From an uncultured Lachnospiraceae bacterium (GTDB taxonomy: Bacteria; Bacillota; Clostridia; Lachnospirales; Lachnospiraceae), in NCBI GenBank assembly GCA_947382415.1, contig CANCYO010000025.1, positions 1 to 36,946 on the forward strand: a DNA stretch of 36,946 nucleotides, given 5' to 3'. The notes below the pieces were generated by a model. It saw only the letters and a program-made list of their open reading frames with translations. It ran no database searches and had not been told where the DNA came from. Below are positions 6,881-15,376 of this stretch, piece after piece. How positions within the stretch are numbered: position 1 is the first letter of the stretch; the number at the start of each line of letters is the position of its first letter. Made by a program: the position numbers and the translations under genes.

Positions 6881-9734
6881 CAATGGTCTGGTGTTCGGGA
6901 TTGTGGCACATGTGGACGCCGGCAAAACCACGCTGGCGGAGAGTATGCTCTATCTGGGCGGGCAGATCAGGCGGCTTGGAAGGGTGGATCACAAGGACAC
7001 GGTGCTGGATAATTTTGCGCTGGAGAGAGAGCGGGGAATCACGATTTTCTCCAAGCAGGCGCGGTTGAAGTGGCGTGACAGGGAGTTTACGCTTTTGGAT
7101 ACGCCGGGGCATGTGGATTTCTCGGCGGAGATGGAGCGGACGCTGCAGGTGCTGGACTGCGCGGTGCTGGTGGTAAACGGGGCGGACGGTGTGCAGGGAC
7201 ATACCCGTACTTTGTGGAGGCTTCTGGAGCGGTATGAGATACCGGTGTTTTTATTCATAAATAAAATGGATCAGCCGGGAACGGACAGGGATAAGCTGAT
7301 GGAGGAGCTGAAACGGCAGCTGGATGCAAACTGCGTGGCTTTTCCTGCTGACAGCGGGTGTGCGGAGGAATCCCGGCAGAGCGCTGCGGCTGGGCTTACG
7401 GACGCTTATGCGGAGGAACTTGCGGAGGAGCTTGTGGAGGAACTTGCAACCTGTGAGGAAGGGTTGATGAACGCCTATCTGGAGCGGGGAACGCTGACCC
7501 GGGAGGAGATTGCCGGGGCGGTGGCACAGCGCAGTGTTTTTCCATGCTTTTTTGGAGCAGCCCTTCATGTGGAGGGTGTGGAGGCGCTTTTGGACGGTAT
7601 TGCCGCCTACGGTTTGAGGGCGGTATGTTCGGAGATGGCATATTCGGAAACTGCAAATCCGGAAGAATTTGGAGCCAGGGTGTTTAAGATTTCCAGAGAT
7701 CCCGGCGGCGCCCGCCTGACGCATCTGAGGGTCACGGGAGGAAGTCTTCGGGTGAAAACGCCCATTCTTTCGGAGAAGGTCAATCAGATCCGCCTGTACA
7801 ACGGGGCTGCTTTTGAGGCGGTGGAGGAGGTACATGCGGGGGAGATCTGTGCGGTGACAGGCCTGACCCGGACATTTGCGGGACAGGGGCTTGGAGCGGA
7901 GCCCGAGAGCGGGCTTCCGGTGCTGGAACCGGTGTTGACTTACCGGGTGGAACTGCCGGAGGGAGAGGATGCGGTGCAGGCTCTTATCAAGCTTCGCGGG
8001 TTGGAGGAGGAAGAGCCGCTTCTGCATCTTGTATGGCAGGAAGAAAGCCGTGAGATTCACGCTCAGGTCATGGGCGAGGTGCAGATCGAGGTCTTAAAAA
8101 AGCTGATCGCCCAGCGTTTTGGTCTGGAAGTGGAGTTTGGCGCGGGGAGCATTGTGTATAAGGAAAGTATCGCTGAGCGCGCCATCGGCATCGGTCATTT
8201 TGAACCGCTGAGGCATTATGCGGAGGTGGAGCTTTTGCTGGAGCCGGGGGAGCGGGGAAGCGGTCTGCAGTTTGCCAGCCTGTGCAGCGAGGACATGCTG
8301 GACAGAAACTGGCAGAGGCTGGTGCTCACACATCTGGAGGAAAAGGTTCATGTGGGGGTTCTCACGGGTTCGCCCATCACGGATATGAGAATCCTTCTGG
8401 TGGGGGGCAGGGCGCATCTCAAGCATACGGAGGGCGGCGACTTCAGGCAGGCCACTTACAGGGCGCTGCGGCAGGGGCTGCGAAGCAGCAAAAATGTGCT
8501 GCTGGAGCCTGTATTTGCTTTTGTGCTGGAGCTTCCCACGGAGTATCTGGGGCGGGCCATGTCGGATATGCAGCGGATGCATGGAAGCTTTGATGCGCCG
8601 GAGACGGAAGGCGGGCGCAGCGTTCTGACCGGAAGAGCTCCGGTGGCGGCTATGAGGGATTATCAGAAGGAGGTCTATGCTTACACTCACGGGGAGGGAC
8701 ATCTGTCCTGTATTCCGGACGGCTATGAGCCATGCCACAATGCGGAGGAAGTGATCTCGGAGAGAGGGTATGACCCGGAGGGGGATCTGGAGAATCCCAC
8801 GGGTTCCGTATTTTGTGCCCATGGGGCAGGTTTTGTGGTGGACTGGGATCATGTGGCCGAGTACGCACATGTGGAGTTGCCGGAAGGTGTGTGGCGTCTT
8901 GTGGAGGAAGACGGAGCGGACTGCAAAGCGGAATACGGCGGGAACTATGGAGAGGAATGCGGAGAGAAATACAGAGAGGAATACAGAGAGAAAAATATGG
9001 GAAGATATGCGCAGGGGAATGCCGCAGGTGCGGTGTCTTCCTCTGGCGGGGGAGAGGCGGAGCGTTATATCACCCAGGAGGAGATCGAGGCGATCTTTCG
9101 GCAGACCTATGGCGGCCGGGAGCATGACCGGCGCAGGAGACGCCGCTATCATGTGACACGCCGGGACGTTTACGCGAACGATGGAAAGCCGGGAGGCGGA
9201 AGCGGGTATAATGGAAGCGAAGGGAACAGAACCGGACGCAACAGAAGCGGAGGCAGGGGAACGGCAGAGCCGAAGGAAGTGTGTCTTCTGGTGGACGGCT
9301 ATAATATTATTTTTGCATGGGAGGAGCTTCGCAGTCTGGCGCAGGTCAATATCGACAGTGCCAGAGACCGCCTCATGGATATCATGAGCAATTATCAGGG
9401 GATTTGGGGCGGGACGCTGATTCTGGTCTTTGACGCCTATAAAGTGAAGGGGAATCCGGGCAGCGTATTGCAGTATCATAATATCCATGTGGTCTACACG
9501 AAGGAGGCGGAGACGGCGGATCAGTATATCGAGAAGACGGTTCACGGGATGACGGACCGGTTTCAGGTGACCGTTGCCACCTCCGATGCCCTGGAGCAGA
9601 TGATCATCTGGGGAGCGGGAGCACTGCGCATGTCCGCCGCAGGACTGTATGCTGCGGTTGAGGAGGCTCTGGGAGCCATGCGGGAGGAGTATACGGAGCG
9701 GGACAGCAGGATTGCGTTCAGGCCTTTTTTGTGA
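6873..9734 (+). CDS. Tet(M)/EF-G-like ribosomal GTPase fused to a C-terminal NYN (YacP/Rae1-like) domain
   Basis: The N-terminal two thirds is a translational GTPase of the ribosomal-protection type. G1 is AHVDAGKTT (residues 12-20), followed by the switch I RERGITIFSK, G3 DTPGHVDF and G4 NKMDQ; EF-G-like domains II-V follow to about residue 680. After a low-complexity linker containing 4-residue repeats (8949-8996) comes an NYN/PIN-like nuclease domain (about 803-953): LLVDGYNIIFAW with catalytic-type Asp808, LVFDAYKVKG with Asp854, YTKEAETADQYIEK and VATSDALEQMIIWG. These match YacP/Rae1, the B. subtilis endonuclease that cuts mRNA in the ribosomal A site. The start is a TTG at 6873, 10 nt after GGGAGG and overlapping the upstream stop. 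Tetracycline resistance is not implied; a role in ribosome rescue or mRNA surveillance is inferred. Confidence 0.85.
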   Translation: MSDNGLVFGIVAHVDAGKTTLAESMLYLGGQIRRLGRVDHKDTVLDNFALERERGITIFSKQARLKWRDREFTLLDTPGHVDFSAEMERTLQVLDCAVLVVNGADGVQGHTRTLWRLLERYEIPVFLFINKMDQPGTDRDKLMEELKRQLDANCVAFPADSGCAEESRQSAAAGLTDAYAEELAEELVEELATCEEGLMNAYLERGTLTREEIAGAVAQRSVFPCFFGAALHVEGVEALLDGIAAYGLRAVCSEMAYSETANPEEFGARVFKISRDPGGARLTHLRVTGGSLRVKTPILSEKVNQIRLYNGAAFEAVEEVHAGEICAVTGLTRTFAGQGLGAEPESGLPVLEPVLTYRVELPEGEDAVQALIKLRGLEEEEPLLHLVWQEESREIHAQVMGEVQIEVLKKLIAQRFGLEVEFGAGSIVYKESIAERAIGIGHFEPLRHYAEVELLLEPGERGSGLQFASLCSEDMLDRNWQRLVLTHLEEKVHVGVLTGSPITDMRILLVGGRAHLKHTEGGDFRQATYRALRQGLRSSKNVLLEPVFAFVLELPTEYLGRAMSDMQRMHGSFDAPETEGGRSVLTGRAPVAAMRDYQKEVYAYTHGEGHLSCIPDGYEPCHNAEEVISERGYDPEGDLENPTGSVFCAHGAGFVVDWDHVAEYAHVELPEGVWRLVEEDGADCKAEYGGNYGEECGEKYREEYREKNMGRYAQGNAAGAVSSSGGGEAERYITQEEIEAIFRQTYGGREHDRRRRRRYHVTRRDVYANDGKPGGGSGYNGSEGNRTGRNRSGGRGTAEPKEVCLLVDGYNIIFAWEELRSLAQVNIDSARDRLMDIMSNYQGIWGGTLILVFDAYKVKGNPGSVLQYHNIHVVYTKEAETADQYIEKTVHGMTDRFQVTVATSDALEQMIIWGAGALRMSAAGLYAAVEEALGAMREEYTERDSRIAFRPFL
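8949..8996 (+). repeat. 12-bp coding tandem repeat in the GTPase-NYN linker
   Basis: Four consecutive 12-bp units encode GEEC, GEKY, REEY and REKN. They lie in the charged linker between the GTPase body and the NYN domain and look like replication-slippage expansion of a flexible spacer. Confidence 0.75.
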
Positions 9735-9762
9735 TAAGATACACACTGGGAGGAGTATAGCC

Positions 9763-10728
9763 ATGATTTATCAATTTTTGCCCGAGGGCGGCAGCAGCCT
9801 TTATGTCTTTGCCGGAATCCTGTTTGGGTTTATCGCCACGGTTTTTGCAACGGGAAAACTCAGCTCCTATCTGCCCAAGGACGGCGGAAGGGAATTCGCT
9901 CATGACGGGAAGCTCTCCGCAGGGAAACCGCGAGGGGCGGGCATTATTTTTGTGCTGGTGTTTGTGGCGGCCGCGCTGCTCTTTATTCCTCCGAAGGCGG
10001 AGATGACGATTTATCTGATTCTGTTATCCATCTGTATGCTGACGGGTTTTTTGGACGACGCTTCGGAGAAGCCCTGGGGTGAGTATAAAAAGGGATTTTT
10101 GGATCTGTGTGTGGCGGCTCTGGTGGCCATGACTTTTTTGAAATATAATTCCAGTGTGGTGGAGTTTGCGCTGTTTCATGTGAAGGTGGTGGTGCATCCT
10201 GTGCTGTTTGCACTGCTTGCGGTGATGCTGGTGTGGGGCTCGGTGAATGTGACAAACTGTGCCGACGGAGTGGACGGGCTTTCGGGGACGCTGGGTATCA
10301 TCACGCTCATGACGATCTATCTCATCGACCGGATCAAGGACAGGCCTGAGAATTTCTCGTTTGGGATACTGCTCTTTTCGGTGTGTATTCTGGGGTATCT
10401 CTGGTACAATGCCACCCCCAGCAAGCTGATGATGGGCGACGCGGGAAGCCGGGCCATGGGGCTGTTTATCAGTATCGCCATCCTGAAGACGGGCTGTCCG
10501 GTGCTCTATCTCCCGGTGGCGTGTGTGCTGATTCTGGACGGGGGGCTGGGACTTGTGAAGGTGGCCCTGCTGCGGTTTTTCAAGATTCGAATTCTGACCC
10601 ATGTGAGGACGCCCCTGCACGATCATGTGCGCAAGGTGTGGGAGTGGTCCAATACGCAGACCGTATACCGCTTTGCGATCATTCAGATCATCGTGTCCGC
10701 GGCGGTGGTGTTCGGAATCCAGGTGTAG
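9763..10728 (+). CDS. MraY/WecA family phospho-sugar transferase-like membrane protein
   Basis: This 321-residue polytopic protein shows the polyprenyl-phosphate N-acetylhexosamine-1-phosphate transferase motifs: KPRGAG in the first loop, FLDDASE with the Mg-binding Asp pair, NCADGVDGLSG, NATPSKLMMGDAGSRAMG with the catalytic Asp, and PLHDHVRKVWEWS near the C-terminus. The last motif corresponds to the PxHHHFE motif of MraY but reads His-Asp-His. The ATG at 9763 follows GGGAGGAG at 9748-9755, 29 nt after the upstream stop. Family reaction: transfer of a phospho-sugar from a UDP-sugar to undecaprenyl phosphate at the cytoplasmic face. It is not in a mur cluster, so it may be a second MraY-like enzyme or start a wall or teichoic-acid linkage unit. 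I leave the symbol blank because the substrate is uncertain. Confidence 0.8.
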   Translation: MIYQFLPEGGSSLYVFAGILFGFIATVFATGKLSSYLPKDGGREFAHDGKLSAGKPRGAGIIFVLVFVAAALLFIPPKAEMTIYLILLSICMLTGFLDDASEKPWGEYKKGFLDLCVAALVAMTFLKYNSSVVEFALFHVKVVVHPVLFALLAVMLVWGSVNVTNCADGVDGLSGTLGIITLMTIYLIDRIKDRPENFSFGILLFSVCILGYLWYNATPSKLMMGDAGSRAMGLFISIAILKTGCPVLYLPVACVLILDGGLGLVKVALLRFFKIRILTHVRTPLHDHVRKVWEWSNTQTVYRFAIIQIIVSAAVVFGIQV

Positions 10729-10773
10729 CAGGCAGTGAAAATGTGATAAAAACGTGCGGCAGGACGCGGAATG

Positions 10774-10820
10774 AAGGATAAGGACAGGACAAAGGATAAG
10801 GACAGGATAAAGGATAAAAG
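10774..10820 (+). repeat. 18-bp tandem repeat upstream of greA
   Basis: Two nearly identical units of AAGGATAAGGACAGGAYA (10774-10791 and 10792-10809) are followed by a partial third copy that merges into the greA ribosome binding region. They fill most of the 109-nt gap between the MraY-like gene and greA. Confidence 0.85.
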
Positions 10821-10837
10821 AAGAGGATGAAGAGGAC

Positions 10838-11338
10838 ATGTATGATCAGTTGACACCCAGCGATATCAAAAAGATGGAGGAAGAGATAGAATACAGGAAG
10901 CTCGTGGTGCGGCCCAAAGCGCTGGAGGATGTGAAGGAAGCCAGAGCCCACGGGGATCTGAGCGAGAATTTTGAGTATCATGCGGCCAAGAAGGTGAAGA
11001 ACCAGAATGAGAGCCGTATTCGTTATCTGGAGAGGATGATCCGCACGGCAAAAGTGATTTCCGAGGATTCCGCGGCGGACGAGGTGGGCATCAACAATAC
11101 GGTGACAGTGGCTTTTCTGGACGACGGAAGCGAAGAGACTTATAAGATTGTGACGACGGTTCGGGGAAATTCGCTGGAGGGCCTGATCAGCAACGAGTCC
11201 CCTCTGGGCAAGGCATTGCTCGGTAAAAAAGCGGGGGAGACGGCTCATGTGCAGGTGAGCGACACCGTTGGCTATGATGTGCGCATCGTTAAATTTGAAA
11301 ATACCGTGGATGACGGAGACAGGATAAGGAGTTTTTGA
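10838..11338 (+). CDS. greA: Transcription elongation factor GreA
   Basis: At 166 residues it is close to the GreA norm (about 158). The N-terminal coiled coil carries the conserved EARAHGDLSENFEYHAAK motif with the acidic tip residues Asp and Glu that enter the RNA polymerase secondary channel and promote transcript cleavage. The C-terminal FKBP-like half includes SPLGKALLGKKAGE. The ATG at 10838 is preceded by GAAGAGG. The stop TGA shares its last base with the ATG of the next gene (TGATG), indicating translational coupling. Its place inside an envelope operon is unusual but does not change the assignment; a second greA copy elsewhere is possible. Confidence 0.92.
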   Translation: MYDQLTPSDIKKMEEEIEYRKLVVRPKALEDVKEARAHGDLSENFEYHAAKKVKNQNESRIRYLERMIRTAKVISEDSAADEVGINNTVTVAFLDDGSEETYKIVTTVRGNSLEGLISNESPLGKALLGKKAGETAHVQVSDTVGYDVRIVKFENTVDDGDRIRSF

Positions 11339-12873
11339 TGAAAAAATATCTGTTGTTTGATTTGGACGGCACCCTGACGGACCCCGGGGTGGGGATCACA
11401 ACCTGTGTGCAGTATGCGCTGAAGGCTTTTGGCATCGAGGAGCCGGATTTGGGGAAGCTTGAGCGTTTTATCGGGCCGCCTCTGCGGGACAGTTTTATGG
11501 AGTTTTATGGATTTACTCCCAAGCAGGCGGAGGAAGCTGTGGAGAAATACCGGGAGCGGTTTCGTGACACGGGGATTTTCGAGAATGAGGTGTATGAGGG
11601 GATTCCTCAGATGCTTAAGAATCTGCAGTCCAGGGGTCTGTTTCTGGCGGTGGCTTCCTCCAAGCCTCAGGTGTTTGTGGAGCGGATTCTGGAGCATTTT
11701 GATCTGAAGAAATATTTCTCGGTGGTGGTGGGAAGCGAACTGGACGGCACCAGAGAAAATAAGGACGAGATCGTGCAGGAGGCGTTGAACCGGCTGTTTG
11801 CCTACAAGCCCATACAGCGAAATCAGGTCTATATGATCGGAGACCGCAGCTTTGACGTGGAGGGCGCGAGAGCCATGGGGGTTGAGTCGGTGGGCGTGAC
11901 CTATGGCTATGGCAGCATGGAGGAGCTGAAGGAGGCAAAAGCGGACTATATCGTGCGCAGCGTGGAGGAATTGGAGAAGTTTCTGCTGCGGGGCGTGGAG
12001 GAAGAGAAGGGGGAAAACAGACCGGAGGGCTTAACCTTTCGGAGAATCTGGGTGATGCTCTACTCTTTTTTGCTGTTTATGATAGTGCGCAATATCGTGA
12101 TGTACGCGGTGGATCTGCTGTGTGTGCAGTTGTGGGATGCCGCGCTGCCTGCGGCGCTGGACGCCTTTTTGTTTGTGCGCGATCCCTCCGTGCTGGAGGA
12201 TGCTCAGTTTGCTTTCACCGGCAATCAGGGTGTGCTGAAGTCTGCGTTGGGATTTGTGGGAGGCGGACTGGCCGTCTGGTCCAACGCAAAGCTTCTGATC
12301 GGGAAGACCAGAGAGGAGACGAAGCTCAGCCATCTGCGCAGGGAGAGCAGAGGGAGTTATCTGCTGCTTGCCGGAGCTGTGGTGGGAGCGGTGCTTGGGT
12401 TAAACCTTCTGCTGGAGCTGCTTGGCCTGATCAACAAATCCGGGGCATATCAGGCAGTGCAGAAAGATCAGTATTCCGCGGCCTTTTTGTTGGGACTGAT
12501 TACTTTTGGCGTGATCTCTCCCGTGGCGGAGGAGCTTCTGTTTCGGGGCATCATTCATAACTATCTGCGCAGGTTTATGAAGCCGAAGCTGGCGCTTGTT
12601 ATCTCATCCGCGCTGTTTGGCATTTATCACATGAATTATGTGCAGGGAATGTATGGCTTTTTCATGGGCTGTCTCATCGCGTATGCCTATGAGTATTTCG
12701 GGGACTTCAGGGTAGCGCTGGCTGTCCATGCGGCCGCCAATATTCTGGTGTATTGTCTGACCTATACGTCTATTGTCACCACGGGTTTTGTGAGCTGGCC
12801 GGTATGTCTGATTTTCGCCGCGCTGGCGGCGGTCTGCCTGTGGACTCTGGGTAAAAAGAAGAATGTATTATAG
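11338..12873 (+). CDS. HAD-family phosphatase fused to a CPBP (CAAX-like) intramembrane protease
   Basis: One 511-residue chain combines two modules. Residues 1-215 form a HAD hydrolase of the phosphoglycolate-phosphatase type: DLDGTLTD with Asp8/Asp10, VASSKPQ, then GDRSFD with Asp169 and Asp173, and an alpha-helical cap. From about residue 235 there are several membrane spans ending in a CPBP protease domain: PVAEELLFRG (Glu398, Glu399, Arg403), FGIYHMN (His431) and HAAAN (His464, Asn468), the intramembrane metal-site residues of the CPBP family. Both active sites appear intact and no stop or frameshift separates them. The ATG at 11338 follows AAGGA by 7 nt and overlaps the greA stop. Substrates are unknown. 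It directly precedes the LTA-synthase array. Confidence 0.88.
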   Translation: MKKYLLFDLDGTLTDPGVGITTCVQYALKAFGIEEPDLGKLERFIGPPLRDSFMEFYGFTPKQAEEAVEKYRERFRDTGIFENEVYEGIPQMLKNLQSRGLFLAVASSKPQVFVERILEHFDLKKYFSVVVGSELDGTRENKDEIVQEALNRLFAYKPIQRNQVYMIGDRSFDVEGARAMGVESVGVTYGYGSMEELKEAKADYIVRSVEELEKFLLRGVEEEKGENRPEGLTFRRIWVMLYSFLLFMIVRNIVMYAVDLLCVQLWDAALPAALDAFLFVRDPSVLEDAQFAFTGNQGVLKSALGFVGGGLAVWSNAKLLIGKTREETKLSHLRRESRGSYLLLAGAVVGAVLGLNLLLELLGLINKSGAYQAVQKDQYSAAFLLGLITFGVISPVAEELLFRGIIHNYLRRFMKPKLALVISSALFGIYHMNYVQGMYGFFMGCLIAYAYEYFGDFRVALAVHAAANILVYCLTYTSIVTTGFVSWPVCLIFAALAAVCLWTLGKKKNVL

Positions 12874-12917
12874 ACTCTTTTTGGGGGGAAGGGGTCGGAG
12901 AAAGAGGCATAAATTTG

Positions 12918-15374
12918 ATGAAGGTTCTGCAGGAGATAAAAAATTTTATTGTAAATTTTATAAAAGGACGAAAGATCAGGATTGCGGCGGGAATTCTATT
13001 TCTGGCCGCTGAACTGTTTTTTTTCTTTGGCACGGACGCGCTGTTGGAGGATGAAGTACATTTTCTCACCGGCGAGGGTTCCTGGGATGTGGCGTTTACG
13101 GAGGAGATGCCTTCCGTCAGTCAGGAGTTTGTGCCCTCGCACAGCTCTTTGAAATCAGTGAGCTTCCGCATGGATCTGTCCGAGGTATCAAAATGGGACG
13201 GGACGGTGGTCATATCGGTGCAGGATGCGGACTATCAGGCGCTGTTTGAGGAGAGCAGGGCCTATTTTGAGATTACGGACTGTGCCTACACGGATGTGGA
13301 GGTGGATCTGAAGCTGTCGCCCCGCAGACATTATTATCTGACTGTTTACTGCACGCCGTCTTCCGCAGGGGAATACCCGAAGATCAGTGTGTGCGGCACG
13401 GAATACGAACTGCCGGAGAGCCGGAGACTGATCTGCGGCGAAGAACAGCCCGGGCAGCATCTGGTGAGCCGTTACAGTTATGTGGATGCGCTGACCTTTC
13501 CCCGGGCGGCCATGGCTGTGTTCCTGTGTCTGCTTGCGGCGGCAGGCGTGATATTCGGGCTGCCCAGGCACCCCTATGTGCGCCGGGCCGCGGCGGCGTT
13601 TCTGCTTCTCGCCGCGCCTGTCACGCTGGGCTGGCGGCTGGAGACTCTGGTCTGTGATCTGAATTTTTATCTTCCCTTTGCCATGAAATGGAATATCGGG
13701 TTGATGGTGGCGCTGGAGCTTTTGGTGCTTTTGGCGACGCATTCGCCCCGAATCAGCATTGTGTTGTCGAATACTGCGGTGACTGCGCTGTATTCTGCCA
13801 ATTATTTTATGCGGCTGTATCGGGGCACTTCCCTGCGCATGAATGATTTTACCGCCATCGGCACGGCCACAAAGGTGATGGGGGCTTATGACCTGAGTCC
13901 TGACAGCGAACTGGCGTTTATCTGGGGAATCCTGATCGTGTTTGTGGTGTTTGGCCTGCAGACAAAATCCACGAAGGCCGGCTGGCGCAGAAACCGTGAG
14001 AAGTCTGCGGCTTCGCATGTCAGATCGGGCGTAGTTCCGTATGTTATATCGTATGCTGTCACTTCCGTGCTGGCTGTCTTGATCGTTCTGTGGGGAGGAC
14101 ACCGGCTGCTCTACACGGACATGCTTTCACGGGCCGGTTTCGAGGGAAGGGATATCGTGGGGTTTGACTATGAGCTGATCTACGCCTTTGACGGGTATCT
14201 GGTGGGAACCTGCATCGAGATTCAAAACTCTCGGATCGTGAAGCCGGATGGGTATTCGGTGGAGCTGGTGGAACAGATCCTTGGGGAGGCGGATGTGCCG
14301 GAGGAGGGAGGGGCAGAGCTGCCTCATGTGATCGTGGTGATGAACGAGAGTCTTGCGGATATCCGTGTGGTCCGGGATGTGGAGCTGAGTCAGGAGAATC
14401 TGGGATTTATGAAATCCCTGCGGGAGAATACGGTAAGCGGCTGGGTGAATGCCTCCACCTTTGGAGGGGGCACTGCCAATACGGAGTTCGAGGTGTTGAC
14501 CGGGTGCAGCATGGCCTTTTTGTCGGTGAATTATTATCCCTATCAGCAGGCGCTGAACAAGCCGGTGGATTCCCTGGTCAGCCGGATGAAGGAGGAGGGT
14601 TATACCGCGGTCTCCATGCACCCTGAGAGCGCCGCCAACTGGAACAGGAGAAATGTCTATCAATATTACGGATTTGACACCATGCTGTGGAAACCGGATT
14701 TTGAGGGGGAGGAGATCGTTCACAGCGGGGTGTCGGATGAGGCCACGTATCGCCGGATCATAAAGCTGTATGAGAACAGGGAGCCGGGGGAGAAGCTGTT
14801 TGTCTTTGACGTGACCATGCAGAATCACGGCGGATATACGGAGGATGAGGCGCCTTACGCGGTGACTGCCCCGGAGCTTCGGGAGGAGCAGATCGATCAG
14901 TATCTGTCTCTGGTGAAGATATCCGACGATGCCTTTGGGGAACTGGTGCATTATTTTGAGGAACAGGATGAGAAGGTGCTGATCTGTATGTTCGGGGATC
15001 ATCAGCCCTGGATATTCGATCTGGCCATGGAGGGGGGATCTGCGGAGGGCGCAGGTTCCGTGGAGACCATGAACAAATATAAGACGCCCTTTGTCATCTG
15101 GGCCAATTATGATATCGAGGAGGCCGAGGGGCTGGATATCAGTATGAACTATCTGGGCGGTCTTCTGATGCGGACGGCGGGAATTCCGCTTTCGCCCTAT
15201 TTCCGGTTTCTGGAGCGGGAGAGAGCGGATTACCCTATCATAACGGTAAAGGGTTATGTGGACAGCGAAGGGGTCTATTCTGGCTGGGGCAGCAGAGAGG
15301 ATGAATTTTCCGAGTATAAGATGCTGCAGTATAACTATCTGTTTGACGACGAGAAAGTGGATTGGGGGTACTGA
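12918..15374 (+). CDS. LTA synthase-like protein, array copy 1
   Basis: An 818-residue sulfatase-superfamily transferase. Hydrophobic span near 22-38; extracytoplasmic beta-rich domain about 45-180 (starts FLTGEGSW, ends near EYPKISVCGTEY); spans near 199-215, 222-237, 257-273, 278-298, 332-349 and 377-399; then the extracellular catalytic domain. Catalytic features equivalent to S. aureus LtaS are MNES (metal ligand Glu477), GGGTAN (nucleophile Thr519), MHPESAANWNRRNVY, VTMQNHGGY and MFGDHQPW (Asp694, His695). LtaS moves glycerol phosphate from phosphatidylglycerol onto a growing polymer outside the membrane; the true donor here is unknown. LRMNDFTAIGTATKV between spans 5 and 6 is conserved in every copy. 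ATG 12918 is preferred over TTG 12915, with AGAAAGAGG upstream. Confidence 0.88.
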   Translation: MKVLQEIKNFIVNFIKGRKIRIAAGILFLAAELFFFFGTDALLEDEVHFLTGEGSWDVAFTEEMPSVSQEFVPSHSSLKSVSFRMDLSEVSKWDGTVVISVQDADYQALFEESRAYFEITDCAYTDVEVDLKLSPRRHYYLTVYCTPSSAGEYPKISVCGTEYELPESRRLICGEEQPGQHLVSRYSYVDALTFPRAAMAVFLCLLAAAGVIFGLPRHPYVRRAAAAFLLLAAPVTLGWRLETLVCDLNFYLPFAMKWNIGLMVALELLVLLATHSPRISIVLSNTAVTALYSANYFMRLYRGTSLRMNDFTAIGTATKVMGAYDLSPDSELAFIWGILIVFVVFGLQTKSTKAGWRRNREKSAASHVRSGVVPYVISYAVTSVLAVLIVLWGGHRLLYTDMLSRAGFEGRDIVGFDYELIYAFDGYLVGTCIEIQNSRIVKPDGYSVELVEQILGEADVPEEGGAELPHVIVVMNESLADIRVVRDVELSQENLGFMKSLRENTVSGWVNASTFGGGTANTEFEVLTGCSMAFLSVNYYPYQQALNKPVDSLVSRMKEEGYTAVSMHPESAANWNRRNVYQYYGFDTMLWKPDFEGEEIVHSGVSDEATYRRIIKLYENREPGEKLFVFDVTMQNHGGYTEDEAPYAVTAPELREEQIDQYLSLVKISDDAFGELVHYFEEQDEKVLICMFGDHQPWIFDLAMEGGSAEGAGSVETMNKYKTPFVIWANYDIEEAEGLDISMNYLGGLLMRTAGIPLSPYFRFLERERADYPIITVKGYVDSEGVYSGWGSREDEFSEYKMLQYNYLFDDEKVDWGY

Positions 15375-15376
15375 TT

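Noticed and set aside
6873..8900. Calling the GTPase a tetracycline-resistance gene such as tet(M)
   Set aside because: The GTPase motifs match the family, but the protein is longer, carries an NYN domain and sits in a housekeeping-like operon. Nothing in the sequence supports resistance.
9763..10728. Assigning the symbol mraY outright
   Set aside because: The HHH motif is altered and the gene is outside a peptidoglycan cluster, so only the family is named.
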